From the NCBI GenBank assembly GCA_964577215.1, contig CAZNYK010000003.1, forward strand, positions 12,874 through 76,873: a stretch of 64,000 bases of DNA. Reading direction: 5' to 3'. The stretch is from UBA2329 sp964577215 (GTDB lineage: Bacteria > Bacteroidota > Bacteroidia > Chitinophagales > Saprospiraceae). The position numbers and the translations under genes are program-made. The notes beneath the pieces are model-generated. The model searched no databases, was not told where the DNA came from, and worked only from the letters and a program-made list of their open reading frames with translations. Shown in pieces: positions 51,201 through 60,537 of the stretch; the stretch's first letter is position 1; each line of letters opens with the position of its first letter.

Positions 51201-53689
51201 ACGGCCAAAATGCTGCCGGCGCAACGGGCCTTGCGGCAGGAGCTTATACCGTAACAGCCACCGACCTCAACGGCTGCCGGGATTCCCTGCCGGTCAATAT
51301 AGGCCAACCGGCCCAGGCACTTGGGGTTTTGTGGCAGCTCGACGACCCATCCTGCTCCGGCACGGCTACCGGCCAGGCATTGGCCTCCATCTCCGGCGGC
51401 ACGCCGGGATATGCCCTAACCTGGGAAGGTTTGCCGCCCGGCAGCGATCCTTTGCGCCAAAACATGGCCGCGGGAACGTACGCCGTGACCATCAGCGATG
51501 CAAACAACTGCCTCCTGACCGATGTGGTAACTCTCGCCGACCCTCCTTTACTGACGCTTGCACTGAGTTCTTCTGCTGCCCAATGCCATGGAGGCGCCGA
51601 CGGCACGGCAAGCGTCACGGCAAGCGGCGGCACAGGGGCCTACACCTTCCTGTGGTCAAACGGGCAAACCTCCGCGACGGCCGGCGGCCTGAGCGCAGGC
51701 CCGGCATCTGTGACGGTAACGGACGCCAACGGATGCGCCGTTGAAGGCGAGGTTCAGGTGGATCAGTTTACTCCCTTGATATTGAGCATCACTTCCTCCG
51801 ACGCCTTGTGCAACGGATCTGCAACCGGCTCGGCCACCGCTTCCGCCTCAGGAGGCGCCGGGGGCTATACTTTCGCCTGGAGCAACGGCCAAAACGACGC
51901 CCAGGCGGTAAATCTTCCCGCAGGCGTATTTGACGTAATCCTCACGGACGCCAACGGCTGTACAACTTCAGGCAACGCCCTTGTCGCAGAGCCGGAAGCG
52001 CTTACCGGCGCCGTGATGAGCGTTACGGCAAGCTGCAGCCCTGATCCCGACGGAGTGGCCGAGGTTGCTCCCAATGGGGGCACAGCCCCTTATACCTACC
52101 AATGGAGCGATCCGCAGCAGCGCACTACCGCCCGGATAACCGGTCTCTTGCCCGGCACTTACTCCGTGACGGTTACCGATGCCAACGGATGCGTATTCAC
52201 CACCTCCGCAATGGTGGAGGCCTCGCCTGATGTATCCGTGCAACTGACAGCCGATCCGGTGAGCTGTCACGCGGGCAGCAATGGCGCCATATCTGCCGCC
52301 GCAGCGGGAGGAACCGGCGCCTATACCTACTCCTGGAGCGCTCCCGGGCTCGGCAATACGCCCAACCCATCCAACCTGCCTGCCGGCACTTACGCCCTGA
52401 CGGTAACGGACGAGCGTAATTGCCGCGCCTTCGGCCAGGTAGAGATCACACAGCCGCTACCGGTCGCATTGAGCGCCGCGCCGCAGCACATTGCCTGCGC
52501 CGGCAACTCTTCAGGCAGCATTGACCTGACAACCACCGGCGGCACGCCGCCCTACCGCTTTGCATGGAGCAATGGAACTTCACAAGAAGACCCGGCGCAG
52601 TTGCAGGCCGGCGTTTATACCGTCACGGTGACAGACGCGAACGACTGCCTCGCCACTCTCGACGTGTCTATTTTGCAAACCACTCCAATTAATGCCGTTT
52701 TCACCACCACCAGGGCAGACTGCTATGGCGCGGCAACCGGGTCCGCAAGCGCAAGCATCAGCGGCGGCTCTGCGCCCTACACTTACCAGTGGAGTAACGG
52801 CGCCGGCGGGGCAGCCATTCAAAATGTTCCTTCCGGGGAATATGATCTGGCCGTTACCGATGCCGTGGGGTGCCGCACCGAATTCACGGTGTTCATACCG
52901 CAGCCTGAAGAGCCGCTCTCTGCCGCAGCGGAATTGCAGGCGCCTTCCTGTTTTGGGGAGGATAACGGCCGCATAGAACTGCAGGTGCGCGGCGGCACAC
53001 CGGACTACCTGTTCAGCATCGACGGGCAGCGCTTTTCCGGGAACCGCATTTTTATAGCGCTCCCGGCGGGTTCGTACAACGTGACGGTAAGAGATGCCAA
53101 CGGATGCACTTTCAATACGGGCAATTTGATCCTGCCGGAGCCGCCGCTCCTTGCGCTCGATCTCGGCCCGGATATTACCCTGTCCTACGGCGATTCCCTG
53201 AGGCTGAACCCGCAGATCAGCGGCGCAGTTGAACCCGTTCTGTATGAATGGAAACCGAGGGACAGCCTGTTTTTCGGCTGCCTGAACTGTCCCAACCCCG
53301 TTATCCGGCCACTATTCCAAAGGGCGGTCACATTGGTCATCACCGATGCCAATGGTTGTTCCGCCGAGGATTTATTAACGGTTTTCGTAGTAAAAGACCC
53401 GCGCGCCTTCGTGCCTACGGGCTTTACACCCAACGGCGACGGGAAAAACGACCGTCTTTTGGTACACGGGCGGGCCGGCACGCGGGTTTTATCCTTCCGG
53501 GTTTTCGACCGGTGGGGACAGTTGCTGTACGAAGGGAAAGATTTTGAAGTGAACGATCCGGCAACCGGATGGGACGGCACATTCAGAAGCAAACCGGTCA
53601 ACGCCGGCGCTTATATCTGGTCGCTGGTAGTGGAGTATGAAGACGAGAACCAGGAAGTACTCTCCGGAGAAACGAACGTGATCAGGTAA
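48242..53689 (+). CDS. Giant surface protein with 12 SprB repeats and T9SS type B sorting domain
   Basis: The 1815-aa protein has a signal peptide (FAFCFFAAAIAPVHAQ), a choice-of-anchor L-type domain (about 35-300), a Calx-beta-like region (about 305-400), a proprotein convertase P-like domain (about 423-583, WLPEGEWPDIWGGPVNGQW), a short FN3-like stretch, twelve SprB repeats (about 723-1640; each ends in VTVTDANGC or similar), and a gliding-motility-associated type B T9SS domain at about 1719-1815 (FVPTGFTPNGDGKNDRL). It should be a surface adhesin or polysaccharide-binding filament. ATG at 48242 opens with the signal peptide. Confidence 0.9.
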   Translation: MRIQLYTFAFCFFAAAIAPVHAQVLEVTNAPPITPQNLITNIFLGDGVEVLSVTYEGSSNAVGFFKDGQVAVGMERGIVMTTGRAVTQGFQFGVAEAGSVQASVDNGSNVMDPDMEAIAGGEQVFNVTKYIITFIPIADTLRFRYAFGSEEYPEYVCSDFNDIFGFFISGPGINGPYQNNAANIALIPGTNLPVRINNVNPGQVGAAGQPENCNPPRGSLSYSQYYNDNDGSGMMPVYDGITDVFTAEAIVQPCQIYTIKLVICDVGDAVFDSGVFLEAKSFGTGSLDVNVATASLDGSVAEGCAAGRITFSLPNPVESNYYIDFNVLGDAVNGVDYVQLPDSLFIPAGQTSVSFDIIALEDDLPENSESLLFDVQRDACNRDTFLILIRDNPLIKPDLGQDPTICAGDPVQLDGTIPITLPPLPTFSNTNNLVINPTNVPVFSNINVSGVVPNVLGPDVLQSICIDSISHPWIDDLDIFLITPGGQFLELTTDNGGNGGNGLGMDYYRGTCFTPDATVPINFPGPFAPPSAVPFSGNWLPEGEWPDIWGGPVNGQWRLQLIDDTNGAVGTLHSWTITFNRIYDIEYAWSPAAGLSCADCPDPQAAPLQPVNYILTASDSYGCVTSDTISFNVTPQIDAPAAICGATTENSVTVAWQDVPGAAGYEINVNNSGWSSPSGALEHVIDGLSFSETVDIYIRSLGLCPGPPDTLQCQALACSPPDLSATTTDASCAGLANGSVALTSSSASGALTFELNGITNNNGIYNDLAPGLYVASLTDAANCPATVQFTISAPQALSAGIVMIDSVRCNGGSDGAATVSVSGGQGPYTYAWDNGETGAAAIALDAGPHSVTITDQAGCSAATPVAIPEPPALTLTTTASAVSCPGAGDGSAGAAPVGGTAPYNFLWDTAAGGQTSVTAAGLPGGTYQVTVTDAEGCTAQATSTVAEAAPIFLQVQDEDARCFGEASGTATAMASGGNGGFSYAWSNGQNAAGATGLAAGAYTVTATDLNGCRDSLPVNIGQPAQALGVLWQLDDPSCSGTATGQALASISGGTPGYALTWEGLPPGSDPLRQNMAAGTYAVTISDANNCLLTDVVTLADPPLLTLALSSSAAQCHGGADGTASVTASGGTGAYTFLWSNGQTSATAGGLSAGPASVTVTDANGCAVEGEVQVDQFTPLILSITSSDALCNGSATGSATASASGGAGGYTFAWSNGQNDAQAVNLPAGVFDVILTDANGCTTSGNALVAEPEALTGAVMSVTASCSPDPDGVAEVAPNGGTAPYTYQWSDPQQRTTARITGLLPGTYSVTVTDANGCVFTTSAMVEASPDVSVQLTADPVSCHAGSNGAISAAAAGGTGAYTYSWSAPGLGNTPNPSNLPAGTYALTVTDERNCRAFGQVEITQPLPVALSAAPQHIACAGNSSGSIDLTTTGGTPPYRFAWSNGTSQEDPAQLQAGVYTVTVTDANDCLATLDVSILQTTPINAVFTTTRADCYGAATGSASASISGGSAPYTYQWSNGAGGAAIQNVPSGEYDLAVTDAVGCRTEFTVFIPQPEEPLSAAAELQAPSCFGEDNGRIELQVRGGTPDYLFSIDGQRFSGNRIFIALPAGSYNVTVRDANGCTFNTGNLILPEPPLLALDLGPDITLSYGDSLRLNPQISGAVEPVLYEWKPRDSLFFGCLNCPNPVIRPLFQRAVTLVITDANGCSAEDLLTVFVVKDPRAFVPTGFTPNGDGKNDRLLVHGRAGTRVLSFRVFDRWGQLLYEGKDFEVNDPATGWDGTFRSKPVNAGAYIWSLVVEYEDENQEVLSGETNVIR

Positions 53690-53794
53690 CCCCGCAACTT
53701 ATGTCTGGTAGCTTGGAGGATGAATATCTCTGCTTGCGGGATTCTATTCGCCTCTACCCGCCGCATTAAGGACATTTTGATCGTTACTGAGTAA

Positions 53795-56518
53795 ATGAGC
53801 AGCAACCCGAACCGGATCGAATGCAACAAAAATGACGGAACTGGCCTCGCAGTCCGCTGCGGGATGCCGGTATTATTTCTCCTTTTGTTTTTTTTCTCAG
53901 GCGCGCAGGCGCCTCTGAGCGGGCAAACCCTGTTGGAGCAGCGGGTGAGCCTTACGCTGCGAAGCGTGCCCCTGGAAGCCGCGCTGCAAACCCTTTCGGA
54001 AAAATCGGGAGTCTCCATCTCTTTCAGCAGCGAATTATTGCCTCCAAAATTGGTAAGCGCCCGTTTCCAGCGGCAGCCGGTAGCATTCGTCCTGGACAAT
54101 CTCCTGGCGGGCGCCGGGCTGGCTTACCGCGTCATCGGCAATCAAATCGTGATTTTCAAAACCCAGGCGCCGGATCGCAAATACACCATCAACGGGTTCC
54201 TGTATGACGCCGCTTCGGGAGAGCCGCTCATAGGCGCCACCATTTGGGATAAACGAGCAGGAAAAGGAACGGAATCCAACGCCTACGGTTTTTTCAGCCT
54301 CACCCTTACCGCCGGCGAAGTAGCCCTTCAGTTTTCCTATTTGGGATATGAATTCCGGGACACGAGCTTTTTGCTCAACCGGGACACCGGCCTTTCCATT
54401 TATTTGAATGGATCAGTGACGCTGAAAGAAGTGGTCGTGCGCGCACCGGTGGGCGGTGCAGTAGCTTCTGCCGTAAAAACCGCTCCTGTTGAAATAGCCG
54501 ACGTCGAGGTCTTGCCGGCGCTCGGAGGAGAGTCTGATGTAGTGCGTACCCTGCAACTCATGCCTGGCGTGCAAACCGGCGCCGACGGCGCGGAAGGCTT
54601 GCATGTGAGGGGCGGCGCCCAAGGTCATAACTTAGTGCTTATCGATGGCGTGCCTGTGTACAACTACGGCCATGCTGCGGGTATTTTTTCGGTGTTCAAC
54701 ACCACGGCGGTCCGCAGCATGCGATTCATCAAAGGCGGTTTCCCGGCCCGCTACGGCGGACGGCTTGCCTCGGTACTCGACGTGCGCACCAAAGAAGGCA
54801 ATACGCGCACCTTCCAGGGGCAGGCCGATATAGGACTGCTCTCTACCCGCCTCACATTGGAAGGCCCGTTGGTGCGCGACAAAAGCGCTTTCTTCATCTC
54901 CGGCCGCACTTCCCACATCAACCGGTACCTGCGCCCGCTTTCCCGCTCCTTCAAGGAAGAACAGGGCGAGCAAGGGGAGACGCTTTTCCAGTTTGACGAC
55001 CTCAACGCCAAGGTCCACTACGCTATCTCCCAAAAGGACAAACTCTTCCTGAGTTTCTACAAAGGCCGCGATCACTTCAAAAACCAAGGCTTCCTGCCCA
55101 AACGCCTTTCCATCTTCGACGAACGCCTGCCCGGCCTCGTTTTCTTCCGCTACGATCGCTCCTACGAGGACGCTTTCGACTGGGGCAATACCATAGGCTC
55201 GTTGCGCTGGAACCGCGTGTTCGGCAAAAAACTCTTCGTCAACACCACCGCTACTTTCAGCCGTTTGGATGTCAACATCGGGTATAAAAATGCAGATTCG
55301 CTATTGCTGCTGGAACCGCGCATCCTGCTGGGGCGGAGCGTGAACGTGGGGGAATATACCTCCGGTATAGAGGAGAGAGGACTGCGATTTGACGCGGATT
55401 TCGTACCCTCGCCCGGTCATTACTGGCGTTTCGGGGCAGGACTGGCTACGCGCAATTTCCGGCCCGGCGCATTGGTTTATGACGAACGCACGGAGGGCGG
55501 CGGCGCCAACTTGTCCAATGACCCTTCCCGGGCCGGAGAGTTCACCCTATACATCGAAGACGAATTTCGCATCGGCAAGGCCCTGATGTTCAATGCCGGG
55601 TTTCACTTTGTGAACTGGAAGGTAAAAACCCGGAACCACACCTCCCTTCAGCCGCGTCTTTCCCTGCAATGGCAGGTCGGCGAAAATATCCGCCTGCGTG
55701 CCGCACACTCCTCTATGGCCCAGTTTTTACACCTGCTGACCAACAGCGACATCGGGTTGCCCACCGATCTCTGGGTGCCCTCAACCGACAAAATCGCCCC
55801 GGAGCGGGCCTTGCAAAATGAGATCGGCGCCGACTTCAGCCTCGCCAAAGGGTTGATCCTGGAACTCGACGTGTACCACAAACGCATGCGCGACCTGCCG
55901 GCTTTCACCGAGGGAGCTTCCATTCTCAACGACTGGGAACAAAACGTGACCATCGGCGAAGGGCAGGCTTATGGCGTCGAGGCTTTGTTGCAATACCGCT
56001 CCGAGAGCAGCACGGCATGGATTTCCTACGGACTGGCACGCTCTGAGCGCCGCTTCGACCGCATCAACCTCGGCAGGGTGTTCCCGTTTAAATACGACCG
56101 CCGGCACGACCTGAAAATTGCAGCGGCCCGCAAGCTGCGGCCCTGGCTTTCGCTCTCTGCCAATTGGGTGTTCTCCTCAGGCTTTGCCTACAGCCTGCCG
56201 CTTACGGAGTTTACCTTCCAAATCCCCGGCCAGCCGGGGCCGCCCGTCATTGTCCAGGATTTTGGCGCCAAAAACCGTTACCGCATGCCCTGGCACCACC
56301 GCCTCGATCTGAATGCACAGTGCCTCCTGCGTTCCCGGCGCCTGCAACACACCGTAAATATAGGCGTATATAATGCGTACAACCGGCGCAATCCGCTTTA
56401 CTACAACATTCGCACCCAAATAGACAACGTGGACAACCAGTTGCAGCAAACCAAATCCTTCGTGCAGGTATGGCTGCTGCCCGCACTGCCGTCGTTGAGT
56501 TATTCGTTGAAGTTCTAA
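53795..56518 (+). CDS. TonB-dependent receptor with STN and carboxypeptidase-regulatory domains
   Basis: The 907-aa outer-membrane receptor has a signal segment, an STN domain (about 47-115, SVPLEAALQTLSEKSGVSIS), a carboxypeptidase-regulatory-like domain (about 130-210, INGFLYDAASGEPLIGATI), a plug with GLHVRGGAQGHNLVLIDGVP, and a beta-barrel ending in SYSLKF. STN domains often contact an anti-sigma factor, but no fecI/fecR pair is adjacent. No SusD gene follows. The substrate is unknown. Confidence 0.9.
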   Translation: MSSNPNRIECNKNDGTGLAVRCGMPVLFLLLFFFSGAQAPLSGQTLLEQRVSLTLRSVPLEAALQTLSEKSGVSISFSSELLPPKLVSARFQRQPVAFVLDNLLAGAGLAYRVIGNQIVIFKTQAPDRKYTINGFLYDAASGEPLIGATIWDKRAGKGTESNAYGFFSLTLTAGEVALQFSYLGYEFRDTSFLLNRDTGLSIYLNGSVTLKEVVVRAPVGGAVASAVKTAPVEIADVEVLPALGGESDVVRTLQLMPGVQTGADGAEGLHVRGGAQGHNLVLIDGVPVYNYGHAAGIFSVFNTTAVRSMRFIKGGFPARYGGRLASVLDVRTKEGNTRTFQGQADIGLLSTRLTLEGPLVRDKSAFFISGRTSHINRYLRPLSRSFKEEQGEQGETLFQFDDLNAKVHYAISQKDKLFLSFYKGRDHFKNQGFLPKRLSIFDERLPGLVFFRYDRSYEDAFDWGNTIGSLRWNRVFGKKLFVNTTATFSRLDVNIGYKNADSLLLLEPRILLGRSVNVGEYTSGIEERGLRFDADFVPSPGHYWRFGAGLATRNFRPGALVYDERTEGGGANLSNDPSRAGEFTLYIEDEFRIGKALMFNAGFHFVNWKVKTRNHTSLQPRLSLQWQVGENIRLRAAHSSMAQFLHLLTNSDIGLPTDLWVPSTDKIAPERALQNEIGADFSLAKGLILELDVYHKRMRDLPAFTEGASILNDWEQNVTIGEGQAYGVEALLQYRSESSTAWISYGLARSERRFDRINLGRVFPFKYDRRHDLKIAAARKLRPWLSLSANWVFSSGFAYSLPLTEFTFQIPGQPGPPVIVQDFGAKNRYRMPWHHRLDLNAQCLLRSRRLQHTVNIGVYNAYNRRNPLYYNIRTQIDNVDNQLQQTKSFVQVWLLPALPSLSYSLKF

Positions 56519-57378
56519 TCTTTTTTCAGCGGCCGCATAAGCCCTTCCTGTACCACCGATGCCACCAGTATCCCCTCGCGGGTGAACACGCTGCCGCGGG
56601 CCAGGCCGCGTGCGCCGGAGGCGCTGGGGCTGTCTACGGCGTATAGCAGCCAGTCGTCCATGCGAAAATCCCTGTGGAACCACATGGCGTGATCGAGGCT
56701 GGCCAGCATGTAGTCGCCGAATGAGGCTTCGTTGCCGTGCGGGAGCAGGGCCGTCGTCAGGAGATTGTAATCGCTGGCATACGCCAGTACCGCCTGGTGC
56801 AGGGCCAGGCCGTCGGGCATTTCTCCCTTGGTGCGCATCCACACGTGGCGCACGGGTTGGGCGGCGCCGCGCAGATCGGGGTTGACCAATTCCACGGGCT
56901 TGAAATCTATTGGGCGGTCTATCTCCAAGAAGCGGCGGATGTTTTCGGGCAATTGGGAGCCGTATTGGCTCACCAATTCATCCCAGCTCACGAGCATCTC
57001 AGGCGGCGACGCGTTGGGCATGTTGAGGTGGTGGTCGTAGCCAGGTTCCGGGGCATGGAAAGAAGCTGACATGAGAAAGATGGCCCTTCCTTTCTGGATG
57101 GCTTTCACCCTGCGGGTGGTGAAACTCCCGCCATCGCGGATGCGGTCCACCTCGAAGATAATGGGCTGCGCGATGTCGCCTGCCAGGAGAAAATAAGCGT
57201 GCAGGGAGTGCAGGATGCGTTCTGTGGGTACGGTTTGCATGGCCGCCCAGAGGGACTGGGCCAGCACCTGCCCCCCAAAGACGCGCCCGCTGCCGATATT
57301 GGTGCTGTGCCCGCGGAAGAGGTTTTCTTCAATGGGCTCCAATTGGAGCAGGTCGAGGAGTTCCTGGATAGATTTCAT
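56515..57378 (-). CDS. tesB: Acyl-CoA thioesterase II
   Basis: The 287-aa protein has two hotdog halves as in TesB: HSTNIGSGRVFGGQVLAQSL in the first, HAYFLLAGD, and in the second the catalytic aspartate region MLASLDHAMWFHRDF and ARGSVFTREGILVASVVQEG. It cleaves a broad range of acyl-CoA. ATG at 57378 gives the normal start. The stop codons of tesB and the TonB receptor gene overlap by 4 bp on opposite strands. Confidence 0.92.
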   Translation of the reverse strand: MKSIQELLDLLQLEPIEENLFRGHSTNIGSGRVFGGQVLAQSLWAAMQTVPTERILHSLHAYFLLAGDIAQPIIFEVDRIRDGGSFTTRRVKAIQKGRAIFLMSASFHAPEPGYDHHLNMPNASPPEMLVSWDELVSQYGSQLPENIRRFLEIDRPIDFKPVELVNPDLRGAAQPVRHVWMRTKGEMPDGLALHQAVLAYASDYNLLTTALLPHGNEASFGDYMLASLDHAMWFHRDFRMDDWLLYAVDSPSASGARGLARGSVFTREGILVASVVQEGLMRPLKKD

Positions 57379-57481
57379 TTGTTTGGTTTTGGAGTACAAA
57401 GAAAAGAAGGATGGTTGAATTACGGGGTGAAGGATTCCATCTTCCACTCCGAACACACAATAAAACCTCCGGTTTTTCGCT

Positions 57482-57489
57482 TATCTTTG
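57482..57489 (+). promoter_or_regulatory. Possible -7 element of the TlpA-sixA-DUF4296 operon
   Basis: TATCTTTG fits TAnnTTTG exactly, 23 bp before the ATG at 57513. No TTTG is seen at 18-20 bp upstream. Confidence 0.45.
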
Positions 57490-57512
57490 CCGGACAAAAT
57501 CGCCTGCGCACA

Positions 57513-58934
57513 ATGAGAAAATGGTACTTTTTGCTGATCGGTCTCTTCGCGTTCCTTGCCATGCAAGCCGCCGACGGACACCGCATCAAAGTGAAGATTG
57601 ACGGCTACACCGAAAAAGAACTCTACCTCGCCTACTATTACGGCGACAAACAGTACATACTGGATACCGCCGGGGTTTCCGCTGCAGGGTTTTACGAGTT
57701 TGCCGGGGAGAAACCCTTGGCCGGCGGCGTCTATCTCGTGGTGATGGCCCCCAACAATGCCTACTTCCAGGTGCTGGTGGAACCCGAAGAGCAGTTTTTC
57801 TCCGTTTTCACCAAGAGGGAAGACCCCTCATCCAATATCCGGTTTGAAAATTCAGCGGCCAATACGCTTTTCTACAGCTACCTCGGCTACCTCATGGCCA
57901 AGCGCCCGCAGGCTGACTCCCTGCGCGCCCAGATTGACCGGGAGGAAGGTAAAAAGAAAGAGAAATTGGAGGAAATCCTCGAAGAACTCAACGACGAGGT
58001 CGTGGCCTACCAGAAAAAATTCGTGGCCGACCACCCCAAATCCCTCACCGCCGCACTCATCAAAGGCGGAATGCCGATTGAGTATCCCGATTTTCAAGGC
58101 GACGAGCAGGAGCTGCAAATGGCCAAATGGCGGCACACCAAAGACCACTTCTTCGACAACATGAACCTCGCCGATCCGCGCCTGCTGCGCACGCCCTTCC
58201 TCTTTGAAAGGGTGGACTATTTCATCAACAAGCTGCAAATTCAACATCCGGACACCCTTGCCGTCGCCATTGACGAAGTGCTGGAAAAAATGCGCCCCGC
58301 CGAAGAGACTTTCAAATACTACCTCATTCACTTCCTCAACTTTTACGCCCGCTCCAATATCGTAGGTATGGACGCCGTATATGTACACATTGCCGACAAG
58401 TACTACGCTACCGGGCAAGCGCCCTGGACCAATGAGGAGCAACTCAAAAAAATAGTGGAAAACGCCGCCGAACTGAGACCGCTTCTCATCGGCAAGATCG
58501 CGCCCGACGTAACCCTGCAAAACAGGGAAGGTAAAAACATAGCCTTGCACAGCATCGAGTCGGAGTACATCGTGCTCTACTTCTGGCGCTACGATTGCGG
58601 CCATTGCCAAAAGACCCTGCCGGAAATGAAGGCGTTTTATGAAAAATTCAAGGACAAAGGCGTCAAGCTCGTTTCCGTCTGTGTGAAATTTACCGACGAA
58701 GTGCCGGAGTGCTGGAAGTATATCGACGAGAAAGAGATCGCCGATTGGCTTCACCTCGTGGATACCTATCACCGCTCCCGGTACGCCACCATTTACAGCA
58801 TCAAAACCACCCCGCAGATATACGTGTTAGACAAAAAAAAGGAAATTGTCACCAAGCGCATCGGCGCAGAGCAATTGGAGGAGGTGATGGACCGGATCAT
58901 GGAAATGAAGCAAAAAGAAAAACAGGGAGGATGA
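57513..58934 (+). CDS. Periplasmic TlpA-like thiol:disulfide protein with DUF4369/DUF5106-like N-terminus
   Basis: The 473-aa protein has a signal peptide (YFLLIGLFAFLAMQAADG), a DUF4369-like beta domain (about 20-110), a helical DUF5106-like middle, and a C-terminal thioredoxin domain with the redox pair C362 and C365 in RYDCGHCQKTLPEM. It should reduce or exchange disulfides in the periplasm. It starts the operon; its stop overlaps the sixA start (ATGA). Confidence 0.88.
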   Translation: MRKWYFLLIGLFAFLAMQAADGHRIKVKIDGYTEKELYLAYYYGDKQYILDTAGVSAAGFYEFAGEKPLAGGVYLVVMAPNNAYFQVLVEPEEQFFSVFTKREDPSSNIRFENSAANTLFYSYLGYLMAKRPQADSLRAQIDREEGKKKEKLEEILEELNDEVVAYQKKFVADHPKSLTAALIKGGMPIEYPDFQGDEQELQMAKWRHTKDHFFDNMNLADPRLLRTPFLFERVDYFINKLQIQHPDTLAVAIDEVLEKMRPAEETFKYYLIHFLNFYARSNIVGMDAVYVHIADKYYATGQAPWTNEEQLKKIVENAAELRPLLIGKIAPDVTLQNREGKNIALHSIESEYIVLYFWRYDCGHCQKTLPEMKAFYEKFKDKGVKLVSVCVKFTDEVPECWKYIDEKEIADWLHLVDTYHRSRYATIYSIKTTPQIYVLDKKKEIVTKRIGAEQLEEVMDRIMEMKQKEKQGG

Positions 58935-59428
58935 AAACGGTTTTTTTCGTGCGGCACGCCAAGTCGAGCTGGGATCATGCCGGCCTGAGCGATATAGACC
59001 GCCCGCTCAATGAGCGCGGTTTGCGGGATGCGCCCTTCATGGCCCATATGCTTGCCGGCAAGGGCGTGCGACCCGACCGCATAATCTCCAGCCCGGCCAA
59101 CAGAGCTTATTCCACCGCTCAATTCTTCGCCTCCTCTTTCGGCATTTCCCCCAAAGAGATCGAAGTGGTGAGGAGTATTTACGAGGCCTGGCCCGACGAA
59201 ATTATCCGCATCGTCAATCACTTGCCCGATCAATTTTCCACCGTAGTACTTTTCGGGCACAACCCCACGCTCACGGCCGTTGCCAATATGTTCTCCAACG
59301 AGTACATCGTCAATCTTCCCACTTGCGGCATCTTCCAGGTAGAGGCGGACGTAAGGTCATGGAAAGATTTCAAACGCGAAACCGGGAAGCTCGCCGCTTT
59401 GTATTTCCCCAAGCAATTCATGCCGTAA
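58931..59428 (+). CDS. sixA: SixA-type phosphohistidine phosphatase
   Basis: The 165-aa histidine phosphatase has the N-terminal RHA motif with catalytic H9 (VRHAKSSW) and the second histidine in LFGHNPTLTAVANM. SixA removes phosphate from histidine phosphotransfer domains such as in the nitrogen PTS. It is read by start overlap from the TlpA-like gene, and its stop overlaps the next start as TAATG. Confidence 0.85.
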   Translation: MKTVFFVRHAKSSWDHAGLSDIDRPLNERGLRDAPFMAHMLAGKGVRPDRIISSPANRAYSTAQFFASSFGISPKEIEVVRSIYEAWPDEIIRIVNHLPDQFSTVVLFGHNPTLTAVANMFSNEYIVNLPTCGIFQVEADVRSWKDFKRETGKLAALYFPKQFMP

Positions 59429-59775
59429 TGCGCCCGATTATCGCAATCGGGCTATTGGCGGTTATTGCATTTTCCTGCCGCAAAGGGCCGGTTTTTCCCG
59501 TAAATGAAGACGCACTCGTCCGTATCCTCGCCGATGTCCACATAGCGGAGGCCGCCGTGCAAAATCTATCCGGAGCCTACAAAGACAGTATCCTCCGCGT
59601 GTATCACCAACAGGTTTACCGCATACACAACATCCCGGAGGAAAACTTTCGCCAGGCAGTAGAGATGCTTTCCCATGAGCCTGAACACATGGAAAAAGTG
59701 TACAAAAAAGTAGAAAAACGCATCCAGGAGCTCCAGGATAAAACCAAAGTGGAGGATGGAGACGATCAGAGTTAA
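59428..59775 (+). CDS. DUF4296 lipoprotein
   Basis: The 115-aa protein has a signal peptide and lipobox IAFSC (C17). The mature part is helical (RILADVHIAEAAVQNLSG, then HNIPEENFRQAVEML), matching DUF4296, a small family confined mostly to Bacteroidota with unknown role. It ends with a charged tail. Third gene of the operon, its ATG overlapping the sixA TAA. Confidence 0.8.
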   Translation: MRPIIAIGLLAVIAFSCRKGPVFPVNEDALVRILADVHIAEAAVQNLSGAYKDSILRVYHQQVYRIHNIPEENFRQAVEMLSHEPEHMEKVYKKVEKRIQELQDKTKVEDGDDQS

Positions 59776-59820
59776 CAATAAATTAAAGTACCCTGACGGC
59801 CCGGATGCCTTTCCCGGGGT

Positions 59821-59828
59821 TAACTTTG
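59821..59828 (+). promoter_or_regulatory. Possible -7 element of the two-component operon
   Basis: TAACTTTG fits TAnnTTTG, 22 bp before the ATG of the response regulator. No TTTG at the right spacing. Confidence 0.4.
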
Positions 59829-59850
59829 CCTGAATAACCCAACGCCTCGT

Positions 59851-60537
59851 ATGGAAACTTACAAAATCCTTCTCGTAGATGACGAACCGGACATCCTTGA
59901 CTTCCTCCGGTACAATCTTCAAAAAGAAGGCTATCAGGTGTTCACGGCAAGCGACGGCGCCGAAGGGCTGAAAATAGCCGGAACCGTGCGCCCGCACCTC
60001 GCCATTCTCGACATCATGATGCCCAAGATGGACGGGGTGGAACTGTGCCGCGAACTGAGAAGCCGGCCCGAGATGAGCGGTATGCTCATCGTTTTCCTCA
60101 CCGCTCGCGACGAAGACTACTCCCAGATTGCCGCCCTCGATATCGGCGGCGACGATTACATCACCAAGCCCATCAAGCCAAGGGTTTTTGTGAGCCGCAT
60201 CAAAGCTTTGTTCCGGCGCCTTGAACGCCAAGATGAACCCGGGGAAACAGACACCGTCATCCAGGTAGCCGATCTGTCTATCGACAGGGAACGCGTGTCT
60301 GTAAAGCGCGGCGATTTGGAGATCGAATTGGCCAAAAAGGAATTTGAGCTGCTTTCCCTGCTGGCTTCCAAACCGGGCAAGGTTTTCACCCGCGAGGAGA
60401 TTTTCAACAAAGTTTGGGGCACCGACGTCATCGTCGGCAATCGAACCATTGACGTTCACATCCGCAAATTGCGTGAAAAAATCGGTGAGGATTACATCAA
60501 GACCATCAAAGGGATCGGTTATAAATTTGAATTTTAA
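59851..60537 (+). CDS. OmpR/PhoB-type response regulator
   Basis: The 228-aa protein has a receiver domain (acidic pair DDEPD, phosphoacceptor D54 in LAILDIMMPKMDG, and a conserved lysine in DDYITKPIKP) and a C-terminal winged-helix DNA-binding domain ending TIKGIGYKFEF. It binds DNA when phosphorylated by the histidine kinase directly downstream. Its stop overlaps the kinase start (TAATG). The target genes are unknown. Confidence 0.95.
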   Translation: METYKILLVDDEPDILDFLRYNLQKEGYQVFTASDGAEGLKIAGTVRPHLAILDIMMPKMDGVELCRELRSRPEMSGMLIVFLTARDEDYSQIAALDIGGDDYITKPIKPRVFVSRIKALFRRLERQDEPGETDTVIQVADLSIDRERVSVKRGDLEIELAKKEFELLSLLASKPGKVFTREEIFNKVWGTDVIVGNRTIDVHIRKLREKIGEDYIKTIKGIGYKFEF

